Source of the DNA: Incurvaria masculella
Lineage: Eukaryota > Arthropoda > Insecta > Lepidoptera > Incurvariidae
Length of the DNA stretch: 64,000 bases
Assembly: GCA_946894095.1 (NCBI GenBank)
Contig: OX335665.1
Location: 3,048,001 to 3,112,000, forward strand
Direction of reading: 5' to 3'
Shown here: positions 33,807 to 46,952 of the stretch, piece by piece
How positions within the stretch are numbered: the first letter of the stretch is position 1
How the letters are laid out: the number at the start of each line of letters is the position of its first letter
Translations under genes and position numbers: made by a program
The notes under the pieces: model-generated
What the model was told of the DNA's origin: nothing
The model's database searches: none
Seen by the model: the letters and a program-made list of their open reading frames with translations, nothing else

Positions 33807-35038
33807 TCAAAGAGGAGATTGCGCGAGTGACATTCATTTAAGATTTTGCAGATCAGAAAAAAGAAAAGGATTTGAGTTTGATTTATACTTTGTACTGTTC
33901 ATGAATAAATTCAAAAGTGTTGCCTTTTTATTTGGATGCCCATTTATTCAGGTTACAATTCCCCTGGTTCGGGTTACCATGGTAAATTAACTGGCTGGGT
34001 GAACAGGCAAGTGATGTGTACTGTCACGCTTCATACAGTAATGCAGCTTTTGTAAACCCAAGACGGTTTATATGGGAAAATGGCTTTTCGTTATCGGCAA
34101 TCAAGGTTCATAATAAGTTCCGGATGCATGTACTATTTCAGGAAACTCATTTTCCGAATGGTTAGTATGTTTTGCAATCTAGCATTTGTGTATATTTTCG
34201 TAGTACACTAAAGTTGCTCAACTTGCAGCAATCTCTGTCGATTTCGATGTCATGACAACATCCAGCAATCTACGGCAAATTGGTTTATAGACAAAGACCA
34301 TTAATGGAGAAATGAATTGCCCGCATGTGGCAAGAAAGTGCACGGATACGTGGCAATTCCATAAACAACTTACCGGCGACTCGAAAAGTATGGAGCGATG
34401 TGGAGCAATATTGCTCCATATCGCTGGAATAATTGCCAAAAATGTATTGGGGTTGCTCTGTATTGCTCCACTATATCTGTCAACACTTGCCCAGCAAGTA
34501 ATTGCCTCAAAAAATTGCCCGTGTACGAGCACCTTTACCAGTGACATGAAAAGTATGGAGCGAAGTGGAGCAATATCGCTGGAATAATTGCCGAAAATGT
34601 ATTGGGTTTGCTCTGTATTGCTCCACTATGTTTGGCAGCACTTGCCCAGTAAGTAATTGCCTCAAATATTGCCCGTGTACGAGTACCTTTACCGGTGACA
34701 CGAAAAGTATGGAGCAAAGTGGAGCAATATTGCTCCATATCGCTGGAATAATTGCCAAAAATGTATTGGGGTTGCTCTGTATTGCTCCACTATGTTTGTC
34801 AACACTTGCCCAGAAATTAATTGCCTCAAAAGTTGCCCATGTACCTTGAGATTGGATATATTTGTTAATTGTTTATTGGCGCAGGCCGACGGAGCTCGAC
34901 GCGCTCGTGTTCGGGCACGTGTTCACGATCATCACGACGCGGCTGCCGTGCCGGCGGCTCGCGGAGACGGTGCGCGCGCACCGCTCGCTGGTGGAGCTCG
35001 CCAAGCGCGTCGACGAGCGCTTCTTCAAGCGGCCATAG
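14741..35038 (+). CDS. Mtx2: Metaxin-2 (mitochondrial outer-membrane import/assembly)
   Basis: Exons are 14741-14786, 18130-18236, 19585-19815, 23409-23585, 24166-24227 and 34885-35038. Their phases (1, 0, 0, 0, 2) all fit, giving 258 residues, close to the roughly 263 of the vertebrate protein. Metaxin-2 works with metaxin-1 and the SAM complex on the cytosolic face of the mitochondrial outer membrane in beta-barrel import. The GST/thioredoxin-like N-terminal domain shows [32 protein letters not shown] and [13 protein letters not shown]. The C-terminal GST-like helices show [26 protein letters not shown] and [15 protein letters not shown]. There is no C-terminal membrane segment, as expected for metaxin-2. 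The last exon lies 10.7 kb past exon 5, beyond exons of another gene. Introns are loaded with repeats. Confidence 0.92.
15608..16196. mobile_element. MITE with AACCGACTTC ends and an internal foldback, copy 1
   Basis: The left end is TTTTTAACCGACTTCAAAAA and the right end GAAGTCGGTTATTTTT. The right part (about 15968-16193) is a near-perfect foldback, with arms around TTTTGAGTCGGTGTCAGCC. The same two-part structure occurs inverted at 41317-41930. It is non-coding, inside Mtx2 intron 1. Confidence 0.8.
16263..16331. repeat. 69-bp perfect palindrome
   Basis: Two 34-bp arms (16263-16296 and 16298-16331) are exact reverse complements, separated by one base (G at 16297). The left arm begins ATCTAGCCCTGAAGGCCC. 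There is no mismatch in the arms. It lies in Mtx2 intron 1. Confidence 0.9.
16927..17524 (-). mobile_element. TTAA-flanked MITE, copy 3, with a replaced left end
   Basis: The stretch 17075-17524 is the reverse complement of the family at 39622-40163 and ends CCCAACCCGGCGGG next to TTAA (17525-17528). TTAA also precedes 16927, but 16930-17045 is unrelated to the other copies and resembles repeats at 36000-36070 and 48715-48820. It is probably a recombinant or nested copy. Confidence 0.75.
17828..17945. mobile_element. Fragment of the GGTTACCATGGTAA MITE family
   Basis: It starts GGGTTACCATGATAAATTAA followed by GAACAGGCAAGTGA, matching 33969-34020 and the ends of the foldback at 55089-55402. 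Confidence 0.5.
18275..19051. repeat. 29-bp minisatellite, about 27 copies, in Mtx2 intron 2
   Basis: The unit is 29 bp, GGGCCCCAATGCAAAAGA followed by (T/G)TAGCCTTTCT. Copies in the first half mostly carry AGATTAGCC, those in the second half AGAGTAGCC, so the array expanded in two blocks. It starts 38 bp after the splice donor of exon 2. The unit has no stop codon in the minus-strand frames, so long artificial ORFs appear; these are not genes. Confidence 0.95.
19937..20119 (-). mobile_element. SINE fragment (tail and part of body)
   Basis: It has the A-rich tail (T-run on the plus strand) with GTGACTGGGCATGGATGGC, and the body up to CGACCATCGTTCATCC, then stops. It matches the 5S-headed copy at 57950-58292 best. 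It lies in Mtx2 intron 3. Confidence 0.75.
20269..20714. repeat. 41-43-bp minisatellite, left part of the array
   Basis: About 10 copies of ATTTATTGTTTAACATGAG, ATGCATAAGTAGTATT and CTCACTCT are present. Length varies through CATAAGTAG versus CATAGTAG. The first unit reads GTTCGACGTGGAGATGCG, sharing 17 bases with Mtx2 exon 3 at about 19602. The array continues after a mariner insertion. Confidence 0.92.
20715..22001 (-). mobile_element. Mariner-family DNA transposon, complete
   Basis: The element is 1287 bp, with inverted ends TTAGGTTGGGGAAAAAGT (left) and the complement of ACTTTTTCCCCGACCTAT (right). A TA duplication (20713-20714 and 22002-22003) lies on both sides. Removing it and one TA restores the minisatellite unit CATAAGTAGTATTCTC exactly, so the insertion point is certain. 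It contains one open transposase gene on the minus strand. Confidence 0.96.
20792..21817 (-). CDS. Mariner transposase (DD34D), uninterrupted
   Basis: This 341-residue enzyme would cut and paste the mariner element at TA sites. The N-terminus has paired helix-turn-helix DNA-binding segments ([31 protein letters not shown]). The catalytic domain has [13 protein letters not shown] (first Asp), [11 protein letters not shown] (second Asp), and [16 protein letters not shown], whose last Asp is 34 residues on, giving the mariner D,D34D signature. WVPHELT and [18 protein letters not shown] are further family landmarks. The length is normal for the family and I see no stop or frameshift, so the copy may be active or recently so. 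It starts at the ATG at 21817. Confidence 0.97.
   Translation of the reverse strand: MSESNEEIRYILKFYYKKGKNATQAAKKICDVYGPSAVPVRVAQIWFKRFQSGNFDVKDARRSGRPITDKMDAIFEKVEQDRHISRYDVAEELGIDHKTVLAHLKKTGYTKKLDIWVPHELTERNLMNRVLICDSLLRRNETEPFLKKLITGDEKWITYDKNVRKRSLSKAGQASQTVAKPGLTRNKVMLCVWWDWKGIIHYELLPPGRTIDSELYCEQLMRLKQEVERKRPELINRRGVVFHHDNARPHTSLATQQKLREFGWEVLMHPPYSPDLTPSDFHLFRSLQNSLGSVRLTSREDCQNHLSRYIDQKSQYFYSNGIMSLPTRWQKVIEQNGTYIL
22002..22545. repeat. 41-43-bp minisatellite, right part of the array
   Basis: About 13 more copies of the unit follow the mariner, ending in a degenerate copy (GGGTTAGACGTGGAGATTCG). With the left part the array has about 23 units. Confidence 0.92.
22556..22693 (+). mobile_element. 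SINE fragment with a distinct tRNA-like head
   Basis: A head with GGTAGCTTAGGGGCAC (A box-like) and GAGTTCAAACTCC (B box-like) joins the common SINE body at GTTCCATGGTTCGGAATCCA and then stops. This head differs from those at 44424 and 57446. Confidence 0.6.
22690..22870 (-). mobile_element. LINE 3' end fragment with an ATT repeat tail
   Basis: On the minus strand GTGAAATAAAGAATT is followed by about seven ATT units, a common LINE 3' terminus. No coding part remains. Confidence 0.45.
23224..23338 (-). mobile_element. SINE 3' fragment next to Mtx2 exon 4
   Basis: The T-run and CGACCTGACATGGATGGC through GTGCCATTCCAGGAC match the SINE tail. It ends about 70 bp before the acceptor of Mtx2 exon 4. 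An opposite-strand body fragment lies at about 22935-23045. Confidence 0.75.
23885..24012. repeat. Tandem duplication of about 64 bp in Mtx2 intron 4
   Basis: Two adjacent copies share GAGATAAATAGTCGTAAC and AAGACTAACGAAAAGTAGTA with about 85-90% identity. They lie just upstream of exon 5. Confidence 0.75.
24330..25820. other. Mtx2 intron sequence, largely repeats
   Basis: The segment about 24985-25215 is an inverted copy of 61990-62240 (shared motifs CATAGACCGAGCATAGCGC, AATGTGAAATGTATTTTTGTG). The rest is AT-rich with no exon I can support. Confidence 0.55.
25823..25973 (+). CDS. Alternative metaxin C-terminal exon (exon A)
   Basis: A CTGTCCAG acceptor and GTTAGA donor bound a 151-bp exon: one phase-completing base plus exactly 50 codons, the same size and phase as the canonical last Mtx2 exon at 34885. 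It reads [18 protein letters not shown] against [18 protein letters not shown], about 13 of 50 identical without gaps. Its third positions are GC-rich like the Mtx2 exons. Exon 5 (24227, phase 2) can splice to either. It lacks a stop, so it must continue, most simply into 27197. It could be a mutually exclusive exon or a decayed duplicate; the open frame and intact splice sites favour function. Confidence 0.5.
26845..27125. repeat. Copy of the TGCTCCATATCGCTGGAATAA repeat before exon 27197
   Basis: This is collinear with 34205-34545: GTTGCTCAA, CCAGCAATCT, GAAAAGTATGGAGC, TTGGGTTTGCTCTGTATTGC, GTTGCCCAGCAATTAATTGC. It ends about 70 bp before the acceptor at 27197. The related array at 34371-34846 ends about 40 bp before the last Mtx2 exon. 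Confidence 0.75.
27197..27409 (+). CDS. Alternative exon A2 (Arg/Ser-rich), terminal or spliced on
   Basis: An acceptor CTCGCCCGCAG precedes [12 protein letters not shown] and then an Arg/Ser-rich segment ([18 protein letters not shown]). It is in phase 0 with the end of exon A. Either the exon reads through to a TAA at 27407-27409, giving about 70 residues, or it splices at 27335 (donor GTGCGT, phase 1) to 28229. The RS-like basic composition is unlike metaxin. GC-rich codon use agrees with Mtx2 and exon A. I recognise no domain. Confidence 0.4.
   Translation, partial: PQEDYLIAQGLLISQRRRGSLSPERASRDRFGRRRGDAVSRGSSVFGASPRYSCHPGTCQFSVVALSHSH
27321..28020 (+). repeat. Five tandem ~140-bp units starting with the exon A2 splice donor
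   Basis: Units start near 27321, 27465, 27602, 27744 and 27880. Each opens with a variant of GGAGCAGCGTGTTCGGTGCG, which in the first unit is the end of exon A2 plus its donor, then CTCCTGC, CCTGGTACT, a segment like GTAGCTCAGGAGTAACGCC, and GGTTCAAAA. The last two resemble Pol III A and B boxes. Identity between units is moderate. Confidence 0.65.
28622..28760. mobile_element. Small foldback MITE, copy 1
   Basis: Inverted ends TTACTAATAAACCCAGATCA and TGATTTGGGTTTATTAGTA enclose a second pair (TTATACAATGTTTTGTCC with GGACAAAACATTGTATAA). A relative lies at 33375-33525. Confidence 0.8.
28895..28985. mobile_element. Solo end of the long-TIR foldback MITE
   Basis: GGTTGGTCTCTAACCTGTGAA through TTATCGTGACCAAAAATGTC matches one arm of the elements at 29190, 40385 and 56847; the other arm is missing. 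Confidence 0.65.
29104..29760 (-). mobile_element. SINE fragment split by a long-TIR foldback MITE
   Basis: SINE sequence runs at about 29110-29180 (TTCATGATATTAGCACAAAACACC) and resumes at about 29705-29757 (TTGCCAGGACCTTCCTTATA). Between them is a roughly 510-bp foldback element with ends TTCCGGGAGGTCACGAC and GTCGCGACCTTCTAATCTA. The arms carry the signature ACCGACACATTTAGC. It lies between exons 28229 and 29915. Confidence 0.75.
30636..30965. mobile_element. Two SINE pieces in opposite orientation
   Basis: 30636-30770 is a minus-strand tail and body fragment. 30808-30960 is a plus-strand head (CTCGGTAGCCCAGTGGCGCG, then a 5S-like GGATGGGTGAGC) joined to the start of the body (GTGGTTCGGATTCCACGTAA). 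Similar heads occur at about 42028 and 51308. Confidence 0.65.
31215..31365 (-). mobile_element. SINE body fragment
   Basis: ATGGTACCAACCCGGGCGGG through TTTTCCATGGATTCTGAGC and AACGCACTTATCAAACTC match the minus strand of the common SINE body. Head and tail are missing; a small related piece lies at 32085-32150. Confidence 0.7.
31490..33275. mobile_element. Cluster of five GGGTTCCGTACCC repeats, two head-to-tail inverted
   Basis: Copies are 31490-31826 (plus, full), 32411-32612 (plus, 3' truncated), 32614-32905 (minus, full), 32906-32990 (plus, 3' end only) and 33015-33272 (plus, diverged). The element runs from GGGTTCCGTACCC through a variable GTCC run (31535-31612 in copy 1), CAGGGCTGTATCTCATGAAC, GGTACGGAACCCTTCGTG and GCACTTGGCCGG. 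It is non-coding and abundant in moths. Exon 32300-32382 lies between two copies. Confidence 0.85.
33375..33527. mobile_element. Small foldback MITE, copy 2
   Basis: Inverted ends GTTACTAATAAACCCAGAAT and TGATTTGGGTTTATTACC match the element at 28622-28760. A short tRNA-like fragment (complement of GGCTGGACTCGAACCAGC) follows at 33543-33565. Confidence 0.7.
33904..33909 (+). terminator. Polyadenylation signal after the 33700-33806 exon
   Basis: AATAAA lies about 100 bp after the stop at 33806 and supports a transcript end here, 1 kb before the last Mtx2 exon. A TTTTTATTTGGATG stretch follows. Confidence 0.5.
34205..34850. repeat. Roughly 150-170-bp tandem repeat, three copies, before the last Mtx2 exon
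   Basis: Units at about 34371-34545, 34547-34698 and 34699-34846 share GAAAAGTATGGAGC, GAGCAATATTGCTCC (itself palindromic), TTGCTCTGTATTGCTCCAC and CACTTGCCCAG. A single related copy is at 26845-27125. Confidence 0.85.
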
Positions 35039-36900
35039 CGGCGCGAGTTTAGGGACATCTCGGCCGCTTTCCGGAGCCCCTGAACGTCTCTATCTCTCTC
35101 CTCGTGGACAGTTCGGAGTGTATCGGTGAAAAGTGCAGTGTTACCATATACAAAAAGTGGGGATAGACTGCTAACGACGTACAATTTACAGAACTCGCTG
35201 AAAACTGCTTATTTTCGCAAGGACTGTAGGGATAAGCTGAAACATCATACAACGTACAAAACTCGCTGAAAACTGCTTATTTTCGCTGGTACTATGACAT
35301 TTCTAACCAGCGCCATCTCCCGCCACTGCCAGAATTAGTTACGCCGTCATTAACCTAAGCTCGTTTCAAAATGTTGCCTAGGTAGGCGTGATGAAAACGT
35401 TACATTTAACTAAACATTAAGTATTTTCATTGTAATTCAAAATTATCGTCGATATTCAGTGGTTAGTATTTAACGTATTCTGACATGTGAATTGCAATGT
35501 CATCCGTGGACTTTTATTATCTCTATTCAACGCTTGTATGATGTTAGCAATCTTTCCATACGATATTTATCAATGGTGCAAGATAGCTATGCTAAATTAG
35601 CGCCATCTAGTGGAAAGAGGTGGCATATTGTCTGTTAAAAGTAAGCGATAAATCACTAGGTTGATGTTGTAGTAGTTCCGTAGAGAACATAGGATATTTT
35701 TAGGGCCGAGTGCACAAAAGTTCAGAAATTCAAAATCAACGTCAACTTATGATTAAACACGTCACTTTGCATGGACAGTACGGAAGGAACTCTATGCGGT
35801 TCACTACAAGTTACCTGTTTGAACATTAATTAACTCAGCCGTCTCTTCATGCAATCAGGACTTAGTGTCCCATCGCAAAACCCCTTCTGGTCTGGTGCTG
35901 GTGTCCGTCGGTCGCTTGCATTTTGTCCCGAATAGTTCTCCTATTAACGCTTGTTTGAAAATTCTGAAGAAAAAAAAACTAATATAGGTACACTTATGTA
36001 GTTGTGGCCCAACTAATAACTTTTCCTTAAATGTCATACTTTTGGAGTAGCTATATTTCTGGAGCGCTTTTTTGTTTTTGTATAAAATTGCTGTCACCAC
36101 TGTCTTGTAGAAAAAAATACTTTTTACGTCTATGTCCAGCAGTGATGGAACCCTTGGCACGTAAACACGTTAACACTTGACCGGTTCTTTCGGTTTGACT
36201 CGGTGTGCCTTGTTTAATAGCTTGTTGCCAGCGTTGCTATTACCTTCTCTTCCTGTGAAGCAGTAGTATTTTGAACACTTCATTCGCAAAATATTCTTAA
36301 ATTACTTCAATCTACTTTAAAATTGTTTGTAGCGTAGTTGGTTTGCTACTCTGTAGGTTGTATAGTGGGCTTAAATAGCTTTAGATATTTTTAAGCACCT
36401 TTTAATGTTTACAACGATTTTGTGTATTTTAAGATTGAAATGTCATTTTCATTCCATGCAACACAAATATTAGAATTGGTGTATTTACTCACCGCTTAGT
36501 AAATATTAAACATTTGTTTAGCATTTATTTCTGTAAAATTCTTGTTGCATTTCTAGTTTTTTTTTTTGTTCTGGGGTCCTGATATTGAAAAACCCAATGC
36601 CTGTTATCTGATAGAAAAAAAATCTGTAAAAATGTAATATAAATGTTTCCACATAAAACTTGTTGTTTATTGCAATTCATCTTTGTCAGTCGTTTCAGCT
36701 CCTTGCAAGATCAGATAGTAATACTGAATGTTTTGGTCATTAGGGATCATTCGTAAACCACGTGATGGTATTTAGACCACTTTTGACCAAAATTAGGCAG
36801 CTTACCCCGTTGATCGCTCAGCGGTTATTTAAGGCAGACACACCATAATACATAACTGTTACTCCTATCATAGTAAGACTGTAATTTTAACTATGTACCT
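35039..36900 (+). other. Probable Mtx2 3' UTR and spacer
   Basis: No coding exon is visible. A repeat related to 14900-15030 and 48700-48820 lies at about 35875-36170 (GTCCCGAATAGTTCTCCTATT, TTTGAAAATTCTGAAGAAA). I could not place the polyadenylation site. Confidence 0.4.
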
Positions 36901-37205
36901 ATTATTGTTGAGGCACAGCCTGCTGACGGACGGACGACGGACAGTGGAGGCTTAGTAATAGGGTTCCGTCAGCACCCTTTGGGTACATAACCCTAAAAAG
37001 TACACTCATGTCAGACTGCTGTAAAATTTTTGCACAAAATGGTCGTAAATTGTCTTTGACGGCATCTGTTTGAAATGTGGACAATTGAGCGAAATCGGAC
37101 TGTAAAATATAAGCATAATCATTGAATAAAACAATTGCACTTGTGAGGGACGATACCAGTCAAGGGTATTTCGGATTATGGGGCAGGGGACACCACCGAA
37201 AGTCT

Positions 37206-37615
37206 ATTTAGATACATTTACCCTTTTTTTATGGAACCTGACATGATGGCTAAATACCACACAACTACCGCTATATTAGCCCACTGCACCACATTCCCGA
37301 AGCAATTAGGTGCCATGCCAGGACCTTCCTTTTATGAGCACGGCTACATTGAAGTGGATGGCAAACACGGACAATTTTTCATGCAGCTTCAACCAATTTT
37401 ATCATTTGTGGTGACACCAGCCTGTTTAGGCTTAACACTACCACTTAGGGGAAGTGAACCTACATTTTTACATGAGGTCCGAACTATAGAAAAGCTCGAA
37501 TTCGTTATGATACGCACTTATCAACTCAGAAAGTGGTGCACGACCGTACCGAGGATTGGAACCCTGAACTCTCGCATAAAAGGCAAGTCCTCGAGCCCCT
37601 AGACCACGAGCTGTA
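37206..37615 (-). mobile_element. Full SINE with tRNA head type B
   Basis: From the T-run and GGAACCTGACATGATGGC to a head read on the minus strand as CTCGTGGTCTAGGGGCTCG with GGGTTCCAATCC as B box. The same head is found at 57446, whereas most copies have the type A head. Confidence 0.85.
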
Positions 37616-37904
37616 CATGTCATAAGCAAATCTACTGTAGGCCAAAAACTGGTGCGAGTTGAAGGGTTCCGTACAATTATACAAGATTTGACCCAAAAAA
37701 ATCACGATTCTCTTATGGTGGCCCTCTAATTTGAATGTGTTTTTTATTTTTACTGTTTGTTGTTAATGCGGAAACAGAAATACTCACGGTTCATGAGATA
37801 CACAGCCCTGTTACAGACGGACGGACGGACTGACGGACAACGAAGGCTTTATTATTATTATTTGAAGTTGGGCTGTTAGCTTTTTAGCCTTTTTAACCTT
37901 TCCA

Positions 37905-38642
37905 GATCTATTACTCTTCTGGCATACTGGCTCTTGACACTTAACGCCGGGAAGTGCTCCGCCTTGCATGTGGGTCCTAGAAATCCTCAACTTCATTATA
38001 TCGTAGATGGAACACCAGTGAATCCAGTGACCTCACAAAAGGATATCGGTATTATTTTGACCAGCAACCTAAAATGGGAAACACATCTGATTGAAATCGT
38101 TAAAAGGGCGAACTCTCTCTTATACATAATAAGGAAGGCCTTTTCCTATATCACTGCAAATTTATTTCTCAAGTTATACATAACCTATGTTCGCCCAGTC
38201 CTGGAATATGGCTACCAAATCTGGAGCCCCTACTTCCAAAAAGATATTTGTCTACTGGAAAGAGTGCAGAGGCGGGCAACAAAGATGGTGGCCTCCATAA
38301 GAAATAAATCGTATGAGAGCCGTCTAGAGGCCTTGGGCCTCACCAAGCTGGAGGAACGAAGACGTAGAGGCGATCTCATTGAAACATTTAAAATTTTATC
38401 AGATATCTATGATGTGGCAGATCTCAAACTGATGTACACAATGAATACCAATGATCACCTACGTGGACACACACTAAAACTGAACCGAACCTCAAGCAAT
38501 TCAAACCCGAGGAAACACTTTATAACCAATCGTGTGGTTGAGTCGTGGAACAGGCTCCCGGAGGAAGTAATTAATGCCACTTCAGTGAACAGCTTCAAAA
38601 ACAGACTTGACACTTATACAAAAAATCATAAACTTTAGACTT
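37905..38642 (+). mobile_element. 5'-truncated CR1-like LINE, C-terminal RT part
   Basis: About 234 open codons hold only the thumb and C-terminal region: NAGKCSALHVG, KDIGIILTSNLKWETHL, ITYVRPVLEYGYQIWSP, RVQRRATKMV and the end VVESWNRLPEEVINA, with a stop at 38638. The YADD box and endonuclease are missing. An A-rich tail follows. Short relatives of its C-terminus lie at 41174, 50600 and 53558. Confidence 0.88.
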
Positions 38643-39024
38643 TTTACAGGAATAAAAAAAAAAAACAAGTGCACCCCCAGTTACCAACTCAGATGTACAC
38701 GCATCAGCTTTAACCTAATAATAGACAATAATAATAATAATAATATTGTGACTTTTCCCTTTTACAGCTCACCCTCAATTCGGCAGGAATTAAATTCAGG
38801 AAGTCTCCAGGAAGTGCAGGATTTTTTGAGGTGTGATGACTTTGATATCATCTGGCATATCATCATAGCATTTCTTTTATGAATCAGTGGTCCACAGTCG
38901 CACAGAAGCTGGATCGGTGTCTCCTCTTGTTCAATACAGAGGAGGCTTAGTAACAGGGTTCCGTTTAGCACCCTCTGGGTACAGAACCCCAAAAATCAAA
39001 CAAACCACTCGCTTTTTTTACTTT

Positions 39025-39030
39025 TTTATT
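39025..39030 (-). terminator. Polyadenylation signal of RpL23
   Basis: AATAAA on the minus strand, 18 bp after the RpL23 stop, gives a very short 3' UTR, as usual for ribosomal protein genes. Confidence 0.75.
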
Positions 39031-39047
39031 TACGAACTACAGGAAAC

Positions 39048-46081
<7,034 letters not shown>

Positions 46082-46089
46082 TTTGTTGT

Positions 46090-46125
46090 GTCAATTTTCC
46101 GAAGAGGAAATGAAAGAACACGATC
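46090..46125 (-). promoter_or_regulatory. Candidate 5' TOP-like leader of RpL23
   Basis: Read on the minus strand, TTCTTTCATTTCCTCTTCGG precedes the start codon by about 20-40 bp. Pyrimidine-rich starts (5' TOP) are expected for ribosomal protein mRNAs; the exact start site cannot be read from sequence alone. Confidence 0.4.
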
Positions 46126-46479
46126 AGAATTTGCCGCAATTTACTGTCAAAATAATGTTGCCATGATCTGGTTTTTTCATTACCCAGATTTCAGTCATTT
46201 CTTTTTGGGCTGATAAAATTGCATTTAGGCTAAGCACAACTCCAACAAAAAAATATTTCGCGAAAAAGATAATTGTTTGGTTGAATTTGTAGTCTGTGGA
46301 AAAGCATCTGGCCAAAAAACATCTACAATAATAATTGTATATTCTATTTTTTTTGTACTGGCGAGAAAATATGGCAAAATATTTCATCACTCCGTACTTG
46401 AGTTGCACCAAACAAAAAAAATGGCATACCCGTCTATCTACTAAGATTCATTTATATTTTTCGACCTTTGTTCCTACCC

Positions 46480-46718
46480 TTTCCCTTACTGAAGGCGGGC
46501 TAAGCTCACCCGGTTTGGTCTACTATAGCATATCGCATTCGATAAAAAGCTGATTGAAGCTGCAAAGAAAAACTGTCTGTTTTTTTCATCCAGTAAATGT
46601 AGTCGTGCTCATAAAAAGAAGGTATGTGCTTTCATTATTGAGTGCACCATGGCATCTAATTCCTTCGGAAATACGGTGGGTGTGCTATTAGCCATCCATG
46701 TCCACTTACATAAAAAAT
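46480..46718 (+). mobile_element. SINE body and tail fragment between RpL23 and Prosbeta7
   Basis: It runs from about CCCTTACTGAAGGCGGGCTA to CCATCCATGTCCACTTACAT with an A-run; the head is missing. It sits in the divergent intergenic region. Confidence 0.7.
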
Positions 46719-46952
46719 ACCGCGATTTCGGAATTAGATTTCCTGGTATTGCATTTCATATAATATATCTAGCAAGAGGTCTTGCCTTTCCGTAAGAAAA
46801 AAAAATAAAAAATAAATCATTTGGCAATTTGTCAGATTATTGCCGGGGCAATACTGTTTCCGAAACGCCAAAGTCAAACAAATTTTTGATTGTCACGGTG
46901 GAAGGCGGCTAAGATTTTTTGGTTATTTCGTTTTCTGAAAACTTTATTGAAT

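Larger units (their letters stand above)
36904..38990 (-). mobile_element. Scattered GGGTTCCGTACCC repeat fragments
   Basis: Minus-strand pieces lie at 36904-36995, 37630-37870 and 38938-38990, each with part of the AGCGGAGGCTTAGTAATAGG / GGACGGACGG core. The second is interrupted at its right end by LINE sequence. Confidence 0.7.
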
